From the NCBI GenBank assembly GCA_944326475.1, contig CALVEC010000006.1, positions 62,001 through 126,000 on the forward strand: a stretch of DNA of 64,000 nucleotides, given 5' to 3'. The notes under the pieces are model-generated. The model saw only the letters and a program-made list of their open reading frames with translations, did no database searches and was not told the DNA's origin. How positions within the stretch are numbered: position 1 is the stretch's first letter; every line of letters starts with the position of its first letter. Source of the stretch: Candidatus Gastranaerophilales bacterium. Its GTDB lineage: Bacteria > Cyanobacteriota > Vampirovibrionia > Gastranaerophilales > Gastranaerophilaceae. A program made the translations under genes and the position numbers. Below are positions 36,601 to 40,700 of the stretch, one piece after another.

Positions 36601-37399
36601 ATCAAACATTGTTTCTCTGGACAAACACGGCAATCTTGTCGACACAGACAGTTCCGCAGAAGCAATAAGACTTACACTTAAAGCAACCGGCTCCGGCACA
36701 ATCGATATCGGCAAAAACTCGGTAACCACAGCATTCAATAAGCTAAACACTTTTGTTAAGCGGTTTAACGAAGCAATGGGACTTTCTCAAAATAAGGTCT
36801 TTGAAGATGATGCTTCATTTGAGGCGCTCATCGTCAACATTAAAAAAGCCCTCACGGACAACGTCGGCACATACAGGCAGATTCAGCGCCAGATGTCTGA
36901 TATCGGCATCAATGTGGCAATCTCGGGCGGAACCTCCTCGTCTGACGGCAGAGTAACTATCTCTCTCAACAAAGACAAGTTTATAAACGCGTTTATGAAT
37001 GACCCCGACAAAGTCAAAGGTATTCTCATAGGCAACGACAGAAAACCGATTAATCACTCGGAGGCAGGCACTTTCACAAGACTCAGAGAAACACTCGACG
37101 AATCTCTGCAAACAAACGGATACTTTGCTTCAACATCAAGACTGCTTGAAGCCACAAACAAATCACTATTGAATGAAATAACATTGAATACAAACGAGCT
37201 TAACAATGTTAAAGCTTCTATGGCATTTGAACAAAATTCACTCGGTGCAAATCAGGCAGAACTTGCTGATTTCCTTGCTCAGCTCGAAGAACAATACGAA
37301 GCGGTTAACAACATGATTGACAAGTTAAAATATCAGTACAATCAATCGCTTACAAGGCTTGTCTTAAACCCCGGCGGAAATACGCTTTTGAACGGTTAA
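15596..37399 (+). CDS. fliD: Giant modular FliD-type flagellar filament cap protein
   Basis: A single open frame of 7,267 codons. The ends are those of FliD (HAP2), which caps the filament and guides flagellin folding: residues 1-340 hold the coiled N-terminus (YVEYLESLQKTIDDLN) and hook-IN repeats (TGTFELGGNLISVKGSDTID), and residues about 6990-7267 the C-terminal domain (KFINAFMNDPDKVKGILI, then a terminal coil). Usual length is 450-700. The insert contains about 14 copies of a ~95-residue module (KTLxxIxxEIN...GDFARVTGxA), about 13 of another (TGSVDxxxxxxAFWGQKDG...SDTSGFAxFYGL), four GLUG-type domains, and a Tyr/Thr/Ser-rich stretch. Repeats look like expanded hook-IN motifs. AGAGGAG precedes the ATG. 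Codon use changes in patches. Confidence 0.85.
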   Translation: MDISIYSNGLSSRNASISSLVNNVLYNKQKSANSLGSASSLGSGGEGSAYANQINSSYVEYLESLQKTIDDLNKSSSSVMNKLGTLSTVKSSYSRTVSSLDDFINSVKNSSASSVLDIFNTNSSAVNGELISSNVNSQRIEYTVKQVATATQAISSQLKGVNIDAETKIVDLFAGSFDGKRLTSTRTDLTGSMTMSRLGVTTGTFELGGNLISVKGSDTIDDVIEKLRVNGYKAGFDAYNHFYIEAESGNSMKITNQNTNFGDIMGLTMSEGSFSINGQELYINKDTTLNSLLSTINSDSKYGVGAMLKDNKITFIANRTGNVLIEIKKGTSNFTNAIGFTEGGSMNTGSLVIGNDGTAQKLSGNTAINADSTGYTTGTFKITTTYNGTEQSAIITIDEDDSINDIINKVNNSGIDVSATIENGVFELVQNNKGSGYTITVEAGTSDFTEFVGMTEGTQSTGILSPGLDGDYFTHTTGTKEITDITTAGVVTAGSFKINGKTIQLKGGSIEEALAEINQYSEELNIVAEYKDNHITIRNRLTGATSLYIEGGTSNFGEITGLTTESVASSNFTAGAEGSASTLTGTEVISTATEVGVSTIKINGITVNIAEGTIESALKNINAVSDKTYVEASIDDTGRLVLTETRHGSLPISVQDVNGNFGQITGIIGYQVVAGEEEKYGSTKTTLTTANSVSYGTQIMNSTVVVNGLTIGVGTNISEALNAINAHSSATGVEAFLNDEGRLVLRNIEAGTGNISFQITSGDLGRVVGAGTYTTIDGSNSHVEIQYASVTGGVTGLDDYSQVLKGSTLTIGGITMDMGETIKDCIDIINARKDETKVEAKLTSTGQFQLVAIDDSIENITYTIGGEGDFGRATGLGTYEIQGNAPDGTEPPAPNAVKMQGAADNLTGNIQVINGTIKIADGAEIDATGKTIDEIIDEINNLGLSGVSASLEDGKFTIVSMGTDVPKVTVTGDLARVTGMASYSTGGATVTNTPGAPGGADITVVHLQGQNASMTEDTEIVNGSITVNGNKIDTAGKTIGEIIDEINDLGLTGITASIKDGKFTISGADTVPSVEASGDFARVTGMAEHIVGTGSSSNVVDENTETYTVIKGSTILLTEDIISVGGTIKVGDGAEIDTTGKTLGQIVDEINAQNIPNLTASLTDGQFTIKVKGANAPTVTATGDFARVTGLASYVIDAGTSSTTPSVVYTQMQGATTTLDGSEVLLNGTVKVGDGLEINTKGLTMQEVVDAINDQGLDGITASIKDGAFTIISENGMVDVTASGDFARVSGLAGWGTTGSSTSSTSAQEKPPTYMTITTMQGQNDSLKGTEKFVGGSIQIDGNAVIDTDGKTLNQVISEINAQGISGVTASIKDGRFTVTSERGEVAVIASGDFARVTGLASYTISGGSSADVERPIITVHTYEGEAQNLTGTEMLVSGSVTIGDKTVNAAGKTLAEVVEELNALDIEGVQTAIVNGKFTVTSTNGELQIDAEGDLSRVLGIGDYVVSGGSSYVIMKGQEDSLTGSEKIVGGILQIGIDNINVAGRTLQEIVDDINSRAEYTNFTAAITDGRFTLTFEGEAVEVIATGDIARVTGFATYNPEDATIESTPGVLITTVQGSTSSLTGNVTVLNGTLQIQGGTAIDTKGKTLDQIVSEINAQGLDGITASIKDGKFTIESTNGVPSILATGDFARVTGMADYTVDKADVDVDVLTITRHVGTNSSLTGVEYILSGSIKVAEGAEINAKNKTLTQIVDEINKLGLEGITASITNGKFTIDSTRGVVSIVATGDFARATGMADYTIGPSSLTTVNGVTTITGSVDTREFDDAPFAGQKSGTITFSNGQTINAILNSRSQILQEINRLSGVHAEIDENGRIVISSDRNITIVSDTTGFCQFYGLLDESTTYSGSIETTEITPSLPVKGDFVTPVYRLSEEEAIAQGYTVIKTVQDLNNIRYNLDADGNVIGKYILMNDIDLSSFANWDAIGGVSGYTYADSVTNGFAGVFDGNGYTISNLNINKNDEIAGLFGAIYGGEVKNVSIVDANVTGKGVAGILAAVNAAGTISNVYTSGEVNIISNGSSILDSGTGYNGAAGGIVGYDVSEDYGVHNIQSSKSSVKIRGIGDAIAGGGIAGLLFGGGILNSSASVDIQDVRTVGGVVGSGTLGLIQKSSATGTVDGEVAGGLGGNGILVIQDCFSTVNVNSSDIAGGIAGRVGGAIVNSYASGSVSGVTAGGLFGDYIGAGWDFSISNSFWDIEKTGQATFGDYSTSSIDCTGLTTEEMSEKQNYIDAGWDETVWDLSTTTPTLRAPNPGPSSLDKYFNTTITGSVSANEYADHSFWGQKDGVLAFSDGTTVNISATDSRSQVLQKINAAGLTAEIDENGKIKIFSSGNISISYDTSGFAEFYGLTSVEKTYEGSMSVSEVTTPSSPTTGTGSTLIGTVDVRDLTGEAFFGQNSGRIEFSDGTVVEIDAGDDLNTVLQKINDAGLTAFIDENGRINIHSDKTEYLRIDVDSTSGYPSDDIYMRFSEFYGLATKQPIRIFQSNESTLSGDTEIKDGSVTIYFGNDEDSYVTVSTAGKTVEEIAEELQQKLDSRYDYELQKNKISVEFKDGRFSVTSINDITRVEVTGDFEKVIGGIDEVYYAPEEKSLKIEGSVNTLTGDEKIIGGYISIRGYTVTTYSKTLNEIVDQINALGVEGVKAYIKDGVFTVLTNAGINVSAYGDFARVTGMGEYSVEAAKKVGKLSESEAISQGYTVIKTASDLASISNTKNKKYILMNDIDLSSYGNWSGIDLTNAVFEGNGYMIKNLTGSSLFNTVTKSQIYNLGLENVNVTGTSNIGALAKTMKDTDVDTLYISGSVTATQYGAAGVVGTVTNSNFDTTTLYNLYIDVDVNSLGQGVSSDSEEGSAAIAYDFDGNIGYSYFTGTVSSYNKATAFIGKNTSTGSYANANIYNSVYSSVVSGFDKATLFECSGARGLNDLSLEELQNPANYKNFDETVWDIEHGLPTLRIFNSSVLYGSLNAADLSGEAFYGQKTGVLEFSDGTKINIEATDSLNTIMNKMQAAGLETKILGYNAGKYDGNLLISSKNTDNLYVVSDTTGFADYYGLADGKVYTTGESVSITDTPDDLYKPSVSEETYLQTTYLTGTVSVSGVADEAFYGQKDGVLTFSNGATVNISASDTRSDVIEKIRLAGFMVNYNADNEIELSSTTEKVISVISDTSGFAGFYGLLSTNSNYSGSISTSQETTNTVTMQGAADSLTGNEKFVSGTIEICDSVIDAAGKTLNQVIDEINALNIEGLSVSLKDGRFTIESTTGIVNVQATGDAARVTGISSYIVENVSAPNKNFVNTVESISEEEAIAQGYTVIKTAEDLLKINDNLSGKYILMNDIDMVSVSDFVPIGGTNGFSGLFDGNGYVIKNLTINDTTSESVGLFGTNQGTIKNVGLENVNVTGNGSTGALVGANLLTGIISNSYASGAVTCTNSEENVTGSAGGLVGANVFGGTISDSKSSGTVISKGYAGGLVGMNGAATIKNSYSTSSVSGTTSGGLVGFFIGQDGGNGLGAISNSYATGSVNGTENAGGLIGGIETQDVTNIINSYATGSVTGNNYTGGLVGYADNNTVFTNTFWNSNSTGQENAVGYDLSAGEGRTDISDFSDPSVFINAGWSEDIWDFSGDAPTIKDQNADAAAKDIVTIIGSVDTSGFTGEAFYGQKSGTISFSDGTNVTIGANDDLNTVIQKINDAGLTAEIDESGRIFISKEGAKNLSVASDNTGFAAMYGLHNTDTVYSGGIETTFEEADTVPESSTLTGSVSVSDLNDAAFWGQTTGTITFSNGVSVSISATDSRSDVIEKLNNAGLTASIDENGYITITAKDTADLKITSDDTGFSGFYGLAETETNYSGSSSISTIQEEIIVDVNTIMQGSQTSLTGSELVLGGTLKVGNGTVIDATGKTIQQIVNEINAQKLTGITASITDGRFTITSENGEVAVVATGDLARVTGLDDYVVDRVTADDADVTLITRYTGSSTGLTGNETIVGGTIKVGNGAEIKTKGKTLQQIADEINAQSISGITATITDGKFTIDSKNGSVSIAVSGDFARVTGMGDYTVSSVNSSTSNGQTTITGSVDITGLSGGAFYGQKDGIITFSDGSTVEVSSTNTLLQVFLKLNASHLDRSVSVIDGKITITGREGLSIVSDTSGFSQYYGLMSTDTTYSGEMKVEEVLVAASGSNTYQGDFITPINRLTEEQAIAQGYTVIKTAADLNNIRNNLSGKYMLMNDIDLSGIDWDPIGDSNSDDIIFSGVLDGNGYVIKNLKVNTTDKAAGLFGAVSESGAIRNIGVTDADVSGYGYAGIIAGTALGEISNVYTSGDVNVIACTEDNDYFINRGDIKGAAGGIAGLTVNVTASHSTVNLSGSGDLVSAGGISGWQTGGAISKSYATVAIENVYSGGGIAGYIFMSYVSESFAAGNINSTNRAGGITGMNAGLIADSYSLTSVSAGEAAGGIAGIGTGISNSYAAGTVSGLKTAGIAVDHSAFSIGDISNSFWDIDKTGQTEGYQADQNGSLPTVTNVEGMTTSEFANAQTFIDAGWSEDIWDFSGSAPTLKFMNTASSGGSTGGGSADTFTSSLTGSVDADSLADRAFWGQKDGVLTIHVEGPTGNHDVNINISASDTRSQVLQKLNNAGLTAELDADGRIKISSDNALSLEITSDTSGFADFYGLSETGITYSGFTTTTADDILTPATSTLTGGVDVRDYLDRAFWGQKDGVLKFTNGMSINISADDNRADVLSKLNAIEGVTAIINTDGKIQITAENAQDLMVESDTSGFADFYGLSTTGGIYDGGINSTDITVDEGESTLTGSVNTFELSGDAFWGQNSGTITFSNGASVNIDANDNLITVLQKLNDAGFRALINTDGKIEITAQGVSDLTVTGDSSGFANFYGLKTESTLYEGTQSQETQLADANADTSSTLTGSVDTRTFSGGAFYGQQSGSITFSNGVSVNISATDTLAQVLQKINDAGMQASINSNGRIEITADGTLNLKVTSDNTGFSNVYGLGSSLVFNPGSITTDTEIIQGTQGGASSSTITGAVDTRDFADAPFWGQKDGTINFSNGISVAISATDTVSKVLEKMNAAGLQASINADGKITITAQNTDSLNITSDTSGFADFYGISVYGGAYTGSITTTGIVTPTTQIRTYSVQAAGGTTSNGENIGQTFSKLTGTNNVTNTTQILESIITISYKNDAGVDTSKTYTLKAGTLQSAMDTINNSNWYVKAQITEDGKFELISRAVGPFDIKISMEKVDGVAGDFGRVVGMATQTTLNGDPSQERKDPATITGGTSGLTLTDQIVGENSITIWMTRERPGFTGVDTMTGTGDLASVSQTITFRDSNGDGKITIAEAIDQINEKASTTKVKASLINGQFVLTQIDDQNADDKAKYNTNGGANTAGEGDTIKYTIQGTGDFEHITGLDAYSVAASTANTEKGDDNGYHYHAVVSSTVKNDGGTIKSGSVNLNGTIVDVSGLTVQGVIDKINNNYSSVATAGWDNGKLVIMLKSQSSSASSATSAAASVTATGDASRVLGLAGYSISSGDVTAGVYRNHWNYSYDVWSQKTDDWDLSKDYAGSDSYNYSTSLEYGTTYEYRYQDEVWTSRTWGASTTKSTFSGDRYRNQSYSSSVETNKTVHTTGTSYGTSVQTNTSTRTTGTTYGTSVSGGTTTWVTVATDTKSHLGEQGWVLDSNTGIWAKLERTTTPGSTVTTSTTYQTSVSTSYTTHTTSTTYLTSNETNYTTWYSGSYEERTQDSAWSTRDTGYGNTISDPSDRVRNQHVYSRTWYYETYWTKDYSTSYNTETKEGYYNAPGFKYSVGQTYRNVSSTHVVDQYTNGKIEASTSYNSSTFNTHFGGQQGGTITINSSYFGNIASFSYSSTTSINSILQSLRNSTGIESVSSDGTTIVTDGYYGKVTISDTGNAAKLLGIATSGTNGSANRTNKSDDDWNGITKKTDTLTGSRTDLYDDFSFALQEGGSFDLYLGDRLLKTITYSAGSTIDYILNQMQGTYVYDTGKYITDPFSDKLYDEEEYDLYGTAYTDSSGRIYYTASYSAKLDSQGRIVITSDVYNSAQSETISVKNDTGNFTHLAGLTSNGHNYAENNDPVIESYGYDRLTGSVKNLTKGHLLGNLKAETFQITGGNGTFNVSIDSTDTIQDIINEIFSQTNGAYKADLDEDGRFYIESTIQTPTDTQVTATDLTERLGLVAADRSTGPASQTETGDQGYFVFETDGGGVYGMKPNSIFTGLKDGQLTFTLHARESTGETGSITYRPDITYTIDIVYNDTVTSVLNKMKQAILAGEDDIWEHDDVTDENRADRIDFHVNYDETNNLGKIYLQIIGNYASAITFDNDTSGFVEMAGLSKDVTIYDANYTSESRGPGKSQLTGSVSNLSANHIFGSMTAGSMTISAGSTTKTIDVLSTDRIQDVIDKINEGGIFEAGLDNLNRFWIKTVGQNASDITISGTTDFYNLVGLKGNTWTYNTTTELGSLGYSKITGSVFGLTTDRTFNNMTSGSFSINADGHRTLNIDVEQGVTSVGDVIDFINNSADSDFTASLDDSGRIVISTKIDNGATIYINDGTTDYAKILGLTAGTLGGNAVGVNGANDIYATLTGSTTGLDNSMRFSAGDFIISVTNPDGQKLSQTFTLTGNETLADISSMISNSNLGISAVMDASTNSLSLRSKNAGNYIIEVTDGTSDFAETVGFTRNGAQANPSQIGSLSTLTSNSTVHSAQTLGFSAGDFFINLVNTDGSISDSLRIEISQYDTIDSIISKINNSDFGVAATINADGKMVLTRTETTTAGGISVTKGTSDFTNKIGFTSGGNLGTGAQIENGVDAERTVITSNEIAVANPTVSLSTIGITAGNFKINGANINVTENDSIATLLGKINAAFSTSDPNGVYAEFINDRIVLTSNSASGDARINIEAGTTNLTDMIGWTSGSNIVQNSQTLGDNAIFTLNGQEFETQSNIVSLDKHGNLVDTDSSAEAIRLTLKATGSGTIDIGKNSVTTAFNKLNTFVKRFNEAMGLSQNKVFEDDASFEALIVNIKKALTDNVGTYRQIQRQMSDIGINVAISGGTSSSDGRVTISLNKDKFINAFMNDPDKVKGILIGNDRKPINHSEAGTFTRLRETLDESLQTNGYFASTSRLLEATNKSLLNEITLNTNELNNVKASMAFEQNSLGANQAELADFLAQLEEQYEAVNNMIDKLKYQYNQSLTRLVLNPGGNTLLNG
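18280..21020 (+). repeat. Nine tandem ~95-residue modules inside the cap protein (type A)
   Basis: Residues about 895-1808. Each unit follows the pattern (M/V)QG...(S/N)LTG(N/S)E...(G/N)GT(I/L)K(V/I)G(N/D)GAEID, then GKTLxQIVDEINAQG(I/L)xGITASIxDGKF, then GDFARVTGMAxY. Five more copies are scattered later (around 23220, 23540, 25340, 27345 and 27640). The pattern resembles the hook-IN motif of FliD repeated and lengthened. Confidence 0.75.
21385..22530 (+). other. GLUG-type domain 1 within the cap protein
   Basis: Residues about 1930-2312. Opens with EEEAIAQGYTVIKTVQDLNN and KYILMNDIDLSS, then many short GLUG-like beta-helix turns (AGLFGAIYGGEVKNVSI, AGGIVGYD, AGGIAGRVGGAIVNSYA) and closes with FWDIEKTGQ and NYIDAGWDETVWDLST. 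This lies in a patch with T-ending codons unlike the preceding modules. Confidence 0.7.
23815..24625 (+). other. GLUG-type domain 2 within the cap protein (reduced)
   Basis: Residues about 2740-3010. Same opening (SEAISQGYTVIKTASDLASI, KYILMNDIDLSSYGNW) and same closing (FDETVWDIEHGLPTLR), but fewer and more degenerate GLUG turns than the other three copies. Confidence 0.65.
25645..26625 (+). other. GLUG-type domain 3 within the cap protein
   Basis: Residues about 3350-3677. Canonical turns such as SVGLFGTNQGTIKNVGL, AGGLVGANVFGGTISDSKS, AGGLVGMNGAATIKNSYS and TGGLVGYADNNTVFTNTFW, closing with FINAGWSEDIWDF. Closest in appearance to the domain in the flagellin at 56180. Confidence 0.72.
28300..29395 (+). 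other. GLUG-type domain 4 within the cap protein
   Basis: Residues about 4235-4600. Opens EEQAIAQGYTVIKTAADLNN and KYMLMNDIDLSGIDWDPIG, nearly the same words as flagellin 2 (DLENIRNNLSGKYILMGDID, NWDPIG). Bases 28620-29230 within it have T-rich synonymous codons, with a sharp return to C/G-ending codons near 29235. Confidence 0.7.
32350..33240 (+). other. Tyr/Thr/Ser-rich low-complexity segment within the cap protein
   Basis: Residues about 5585-5882 are dominated by Y, T, S and W, with runs such as TTGTSYGTSVQTNTSTRTTG and YQTSVSTSYTTHTTSTTYLT, and paired aromatic motifs (YEYRYQDEVWTSRTW, YEERTQDSAWSTRD). It breaks the hook-IN/GLUG module series. Such tracts in surface proteins can be stalks or glycosylation targets; that is inference. 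Confidence 0.6.
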
Positions 37400-37440
37400 A
37401 CCGGACGCCGGAGTGAGGATATTGAATTTTCCTTAATTAT

Positions 37441-37765
37441 TCTCCCTCGCCCTTTAGGGAGCGGATATAACAGCTTGTAAAACTCCTTCCCCGACTTGGG
37501 GAGCGGATTTCCGGACGGACGACACGTCCAAAGGGAGTTAGTCCGGGGAGCCGGATTTTCTGTAGGGCGGAGTCGAGCCCAAAGGGCGAGCGAGCCCGTA
37601 ACATCTCGAGCTCCGTAGTGAGTGACAAAAATCCAAAGGATTTTGTAACGAACGTCAGGAGCGTAGAGAGCAGAATAATCCGTAAATGAACAAGACGGCA
37701 GCAAAGCACAAAAGGCGAAACTCTGTGAGCGTGAAGTAAATCCAAGACAAGGTCGGGAAGGGGAA
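37441..37765. repeat. Palindromic repeat family 2, copy a (between cap gene and flagellin 1)
   Basis: This fills the 389 bp between the two convergent flagellar genes. The outer ends are CTCCTTCCCCGACTTGGGGAG and the complementary AAGGTCGGGAAGGGG. Inside is a GGATTTCCGGACGG...TAAATCCAAGA unit also seen in the copies near 58039 and 58270, with degenerate GAGCG/GCGAG words. No credible coding frame. Confidence 0.65.
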
Positions 37766-37788
37766 CGGCATGATGTGGAAAGGATGCG

Positions 37789-40700
37789 TTACCCTATCAA
37801 CGACAGAACTAATGATGCATGAATGTTTTGAGACTGCGCAAGGAGTGCGGAAGCTGTTTGCTGCAATATCTGATTTTTTGTAAACGCTGCACTTTCTTCC
37901 GCAATATCAGCGTCAATAATTGTTGAACGGGACGAGGTGAGGTTCTCAATGTTTGTTATTTGACTTGTCATTACCGAGTCAAGCCTGTTTAAAACAGCTC
38001 CGATTTCCGCACGCTGCGTATTAATTTGTTCCATCAAAGAATCTATCTTCACGATATTTTCTGCAGCGCTTTCCGCTGTTGAAAAATCCAGCTCAAAATC
38101 ATCAAAACCAACCCCGAGAGTAATAGTAATACTGTCATCGGTATTTGCGCCTATTTGCAGACGGATTTCCGTCGGGTTGTATTTTACGGGAATAACGTTC
38201 TTGTAGATGGTATCAACGCCATTGTCATACAAAAGGTTCCTGTCTCCGGCATTTCCGTCAATATTGTTTAAATTTCCGGACTGTACAACAAATATGTCAT
38301 TTTCATCTCCGCCCTGCGCTATATTCTCATCACCGGTCAATGTAATATTATCAATGCCGGAGCCGCCTGTTACCTCATTGTAACTTCCGTTTATGTCAAA
38401 CTCATTGTTTCCGGAGGTGCTTGCTAAAATATTAGAATTTCCGTTCACATCAAAATTGTCATCTCCGTCACCGGAAGTGACATTGTTTTCAGAACCTGAA
38501 ACGGTAATATGTTCGTTGCCGCTGCCGGTGTCTGCAATATTTTTGTCCCCTTCTATCGTAACGGTATCTTTGTCAGTACCGCCGGTTACAGTATTGCTGT
38601 CGCCTTCAATGTAAAACTCATTTTCGCCGGATACGGAAGACAGTTTGTTTGAGTCTCCGTATATTTCAAAATCATCATCGCCTGTGCCGGAGGATACATT
38701 GTTTTCGGAACCGCTGACAATAATTGTTTCATTACCGGAACCGCCGGTTATTGTATTTTTGTTTCCGGATACAGTGAACGCATTATCTCCGCTTGTCGAG
38801 GTGACATTGTTGCTGTCTCCGACGACGAGCAGTTTATCGTTACCGTTTCCCATATCCGCAGTATTAGAATTGCCGCGTATAGTCAGATTGTCATTGCCGT
38901 CGCCGGTTTTTATATTGGTGTTGTTGCTTGAATTTACATTTATAATATCATCGCCGGCTCCGCCGTCTATTTCATTTGCACCGTTAGCGGCATCGACTGT
39001 TATGGTATCATTTCCGTCATTGCCGAAAAGATGGTTGTTTTCGGTTTTCATATTTATTTCATCATCACCGGAGTTTCCGTAAATGTAGTTGTTTGTACCG
39101 GTTTCAACTGTAATCTTGTCGTCCAGAGAACCGCCCTGTATAACGTTATTATCCCCTCTGAGTTTTATATTGTTTTCAACATCATCCGCGCATTCAAGCG
39201 TTATATCCGAACCTATAATCAAAAGTTCTCCGGTGTTCTGGTTGTAGGAATATGACACCTGATTTGAAGCGGGTGATGTGTTGTCGTGGTTTGTATTTTT
39301 AAACACATACTTTTCACCGGCAATCGTCACTTCTTCAACCTGATTTTTTGTGACAAAAATTATGGTATTCGAGTTCGGGTCTACAGTAACATTCGCAAAA
39401 GTATTGTTGTTGCCGTAGTCTTCAAAATAGTTCATACCCGTGCCGCCGTCAACAAGGTTTTGGTCGCCGGTTACGACATAGTAGTCATCCCCGCCCGAAC
39501 CGCGAACGACGTTGTCATTTCCGTTTACGGAGAACGAGTCGTGACCGGAGCCTGCGGTTATGCTGTTACCCGAACCGTCTATGTTGAAAACGTTGCTGCC
39601 TTCTGTATCTGTGACAATAATACCGCTGCTTGTAATGGTGTATGTATCATCTCCTGCATTACCCTGTACGTTAGATACAGTATTTGCACGGATGATGATT
39701 TCATCGTTTCCGTTGCCGCCGCTTACCAGATAATCATTTCTCTTATTTATTTCTATTCTGTCATTACCGTCTTCACCGTATATTGTGTTTATAAAGGTTC
39801 CGTTATGAACGATTTTATCGTCTCCGCTTCCGGCATGGACGGTATTTCCGTTACCGTTAATAACTATTGTGTCATTCTTAGAGCCTGTATATAGCTGATT
39901 ATTACCGCCTTCAAGAATAATATTGTGAGCTTTTCCGCTCTCTCCGGTTATCTTAAAAAAGTTTCCGGCAAAAGTAACCTCACCGGTTGCGGCATTATAG
40001 CTGTATGTAAGAGTTTTTTCCTGCCCGCTGTAAAAGCTGTCCGTAAGATTTTGGACAGTGTACTTTATGCCGCCGATTGTGAGCGTTTTTGTCTGATTTG
40101 CAGATGTAAACACAACTTCCGTAAGTTTTCCGTTTGAGTTAGACATATCTGTATAAAGGTTGCCCGAAAGATTACCCGTTACTGTATTATTCCCGCTGCC
40201 GCCGGCAATCGTGTAATTTGAACCCTGGAGATTAAATGTGTCATCGCCGTCGCCGCCGTCTATAAATGAACCGACAGAACCCTGAATATAGAACGTATCG
40301 TTACCGGCTCCTCCAACAATGCTCGACCCACCATAGTCAGTGTTCACAGTCAAAATATCATCACCGTCTCCGGCGTCTATACGAGTGTCTGGCGTCCCTG
40401 CGTTAACTGTAATCCTGTCATTACCGCCGCCTGCTTTTACCAGCACACCACCGTTTGCGCAGCCTACTGTTATAGTGTCATTACCGTTTCCTCCGTATAT
40501 GTTAGACACTGTGTTAGCTGTAATAGTATCCCCTGCGTCAGATGCGTAATAACTTATAAGCCATGCCACTAATTCGACATTTCTCGAAACGTTATCAAGT
40601 GCTTTTATTGTAAAACTATTTGATAAAAAACGAATTTTGCCGTTACTGTTTTGACAGAGAAAGTCCTGAGCAGAGCCCGAGTTGTTTGTTATTTCATACC

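Noticed and set aside
15596-37399. Cap gene as an assembly artefact joining several genes
   Set aside because: The frame never breaks over 21.8 kb, repeats differ from each other in sequence, and the ends match one protein family. Codon-use islands leave some doubt, so a long-read check is listed with the findings.
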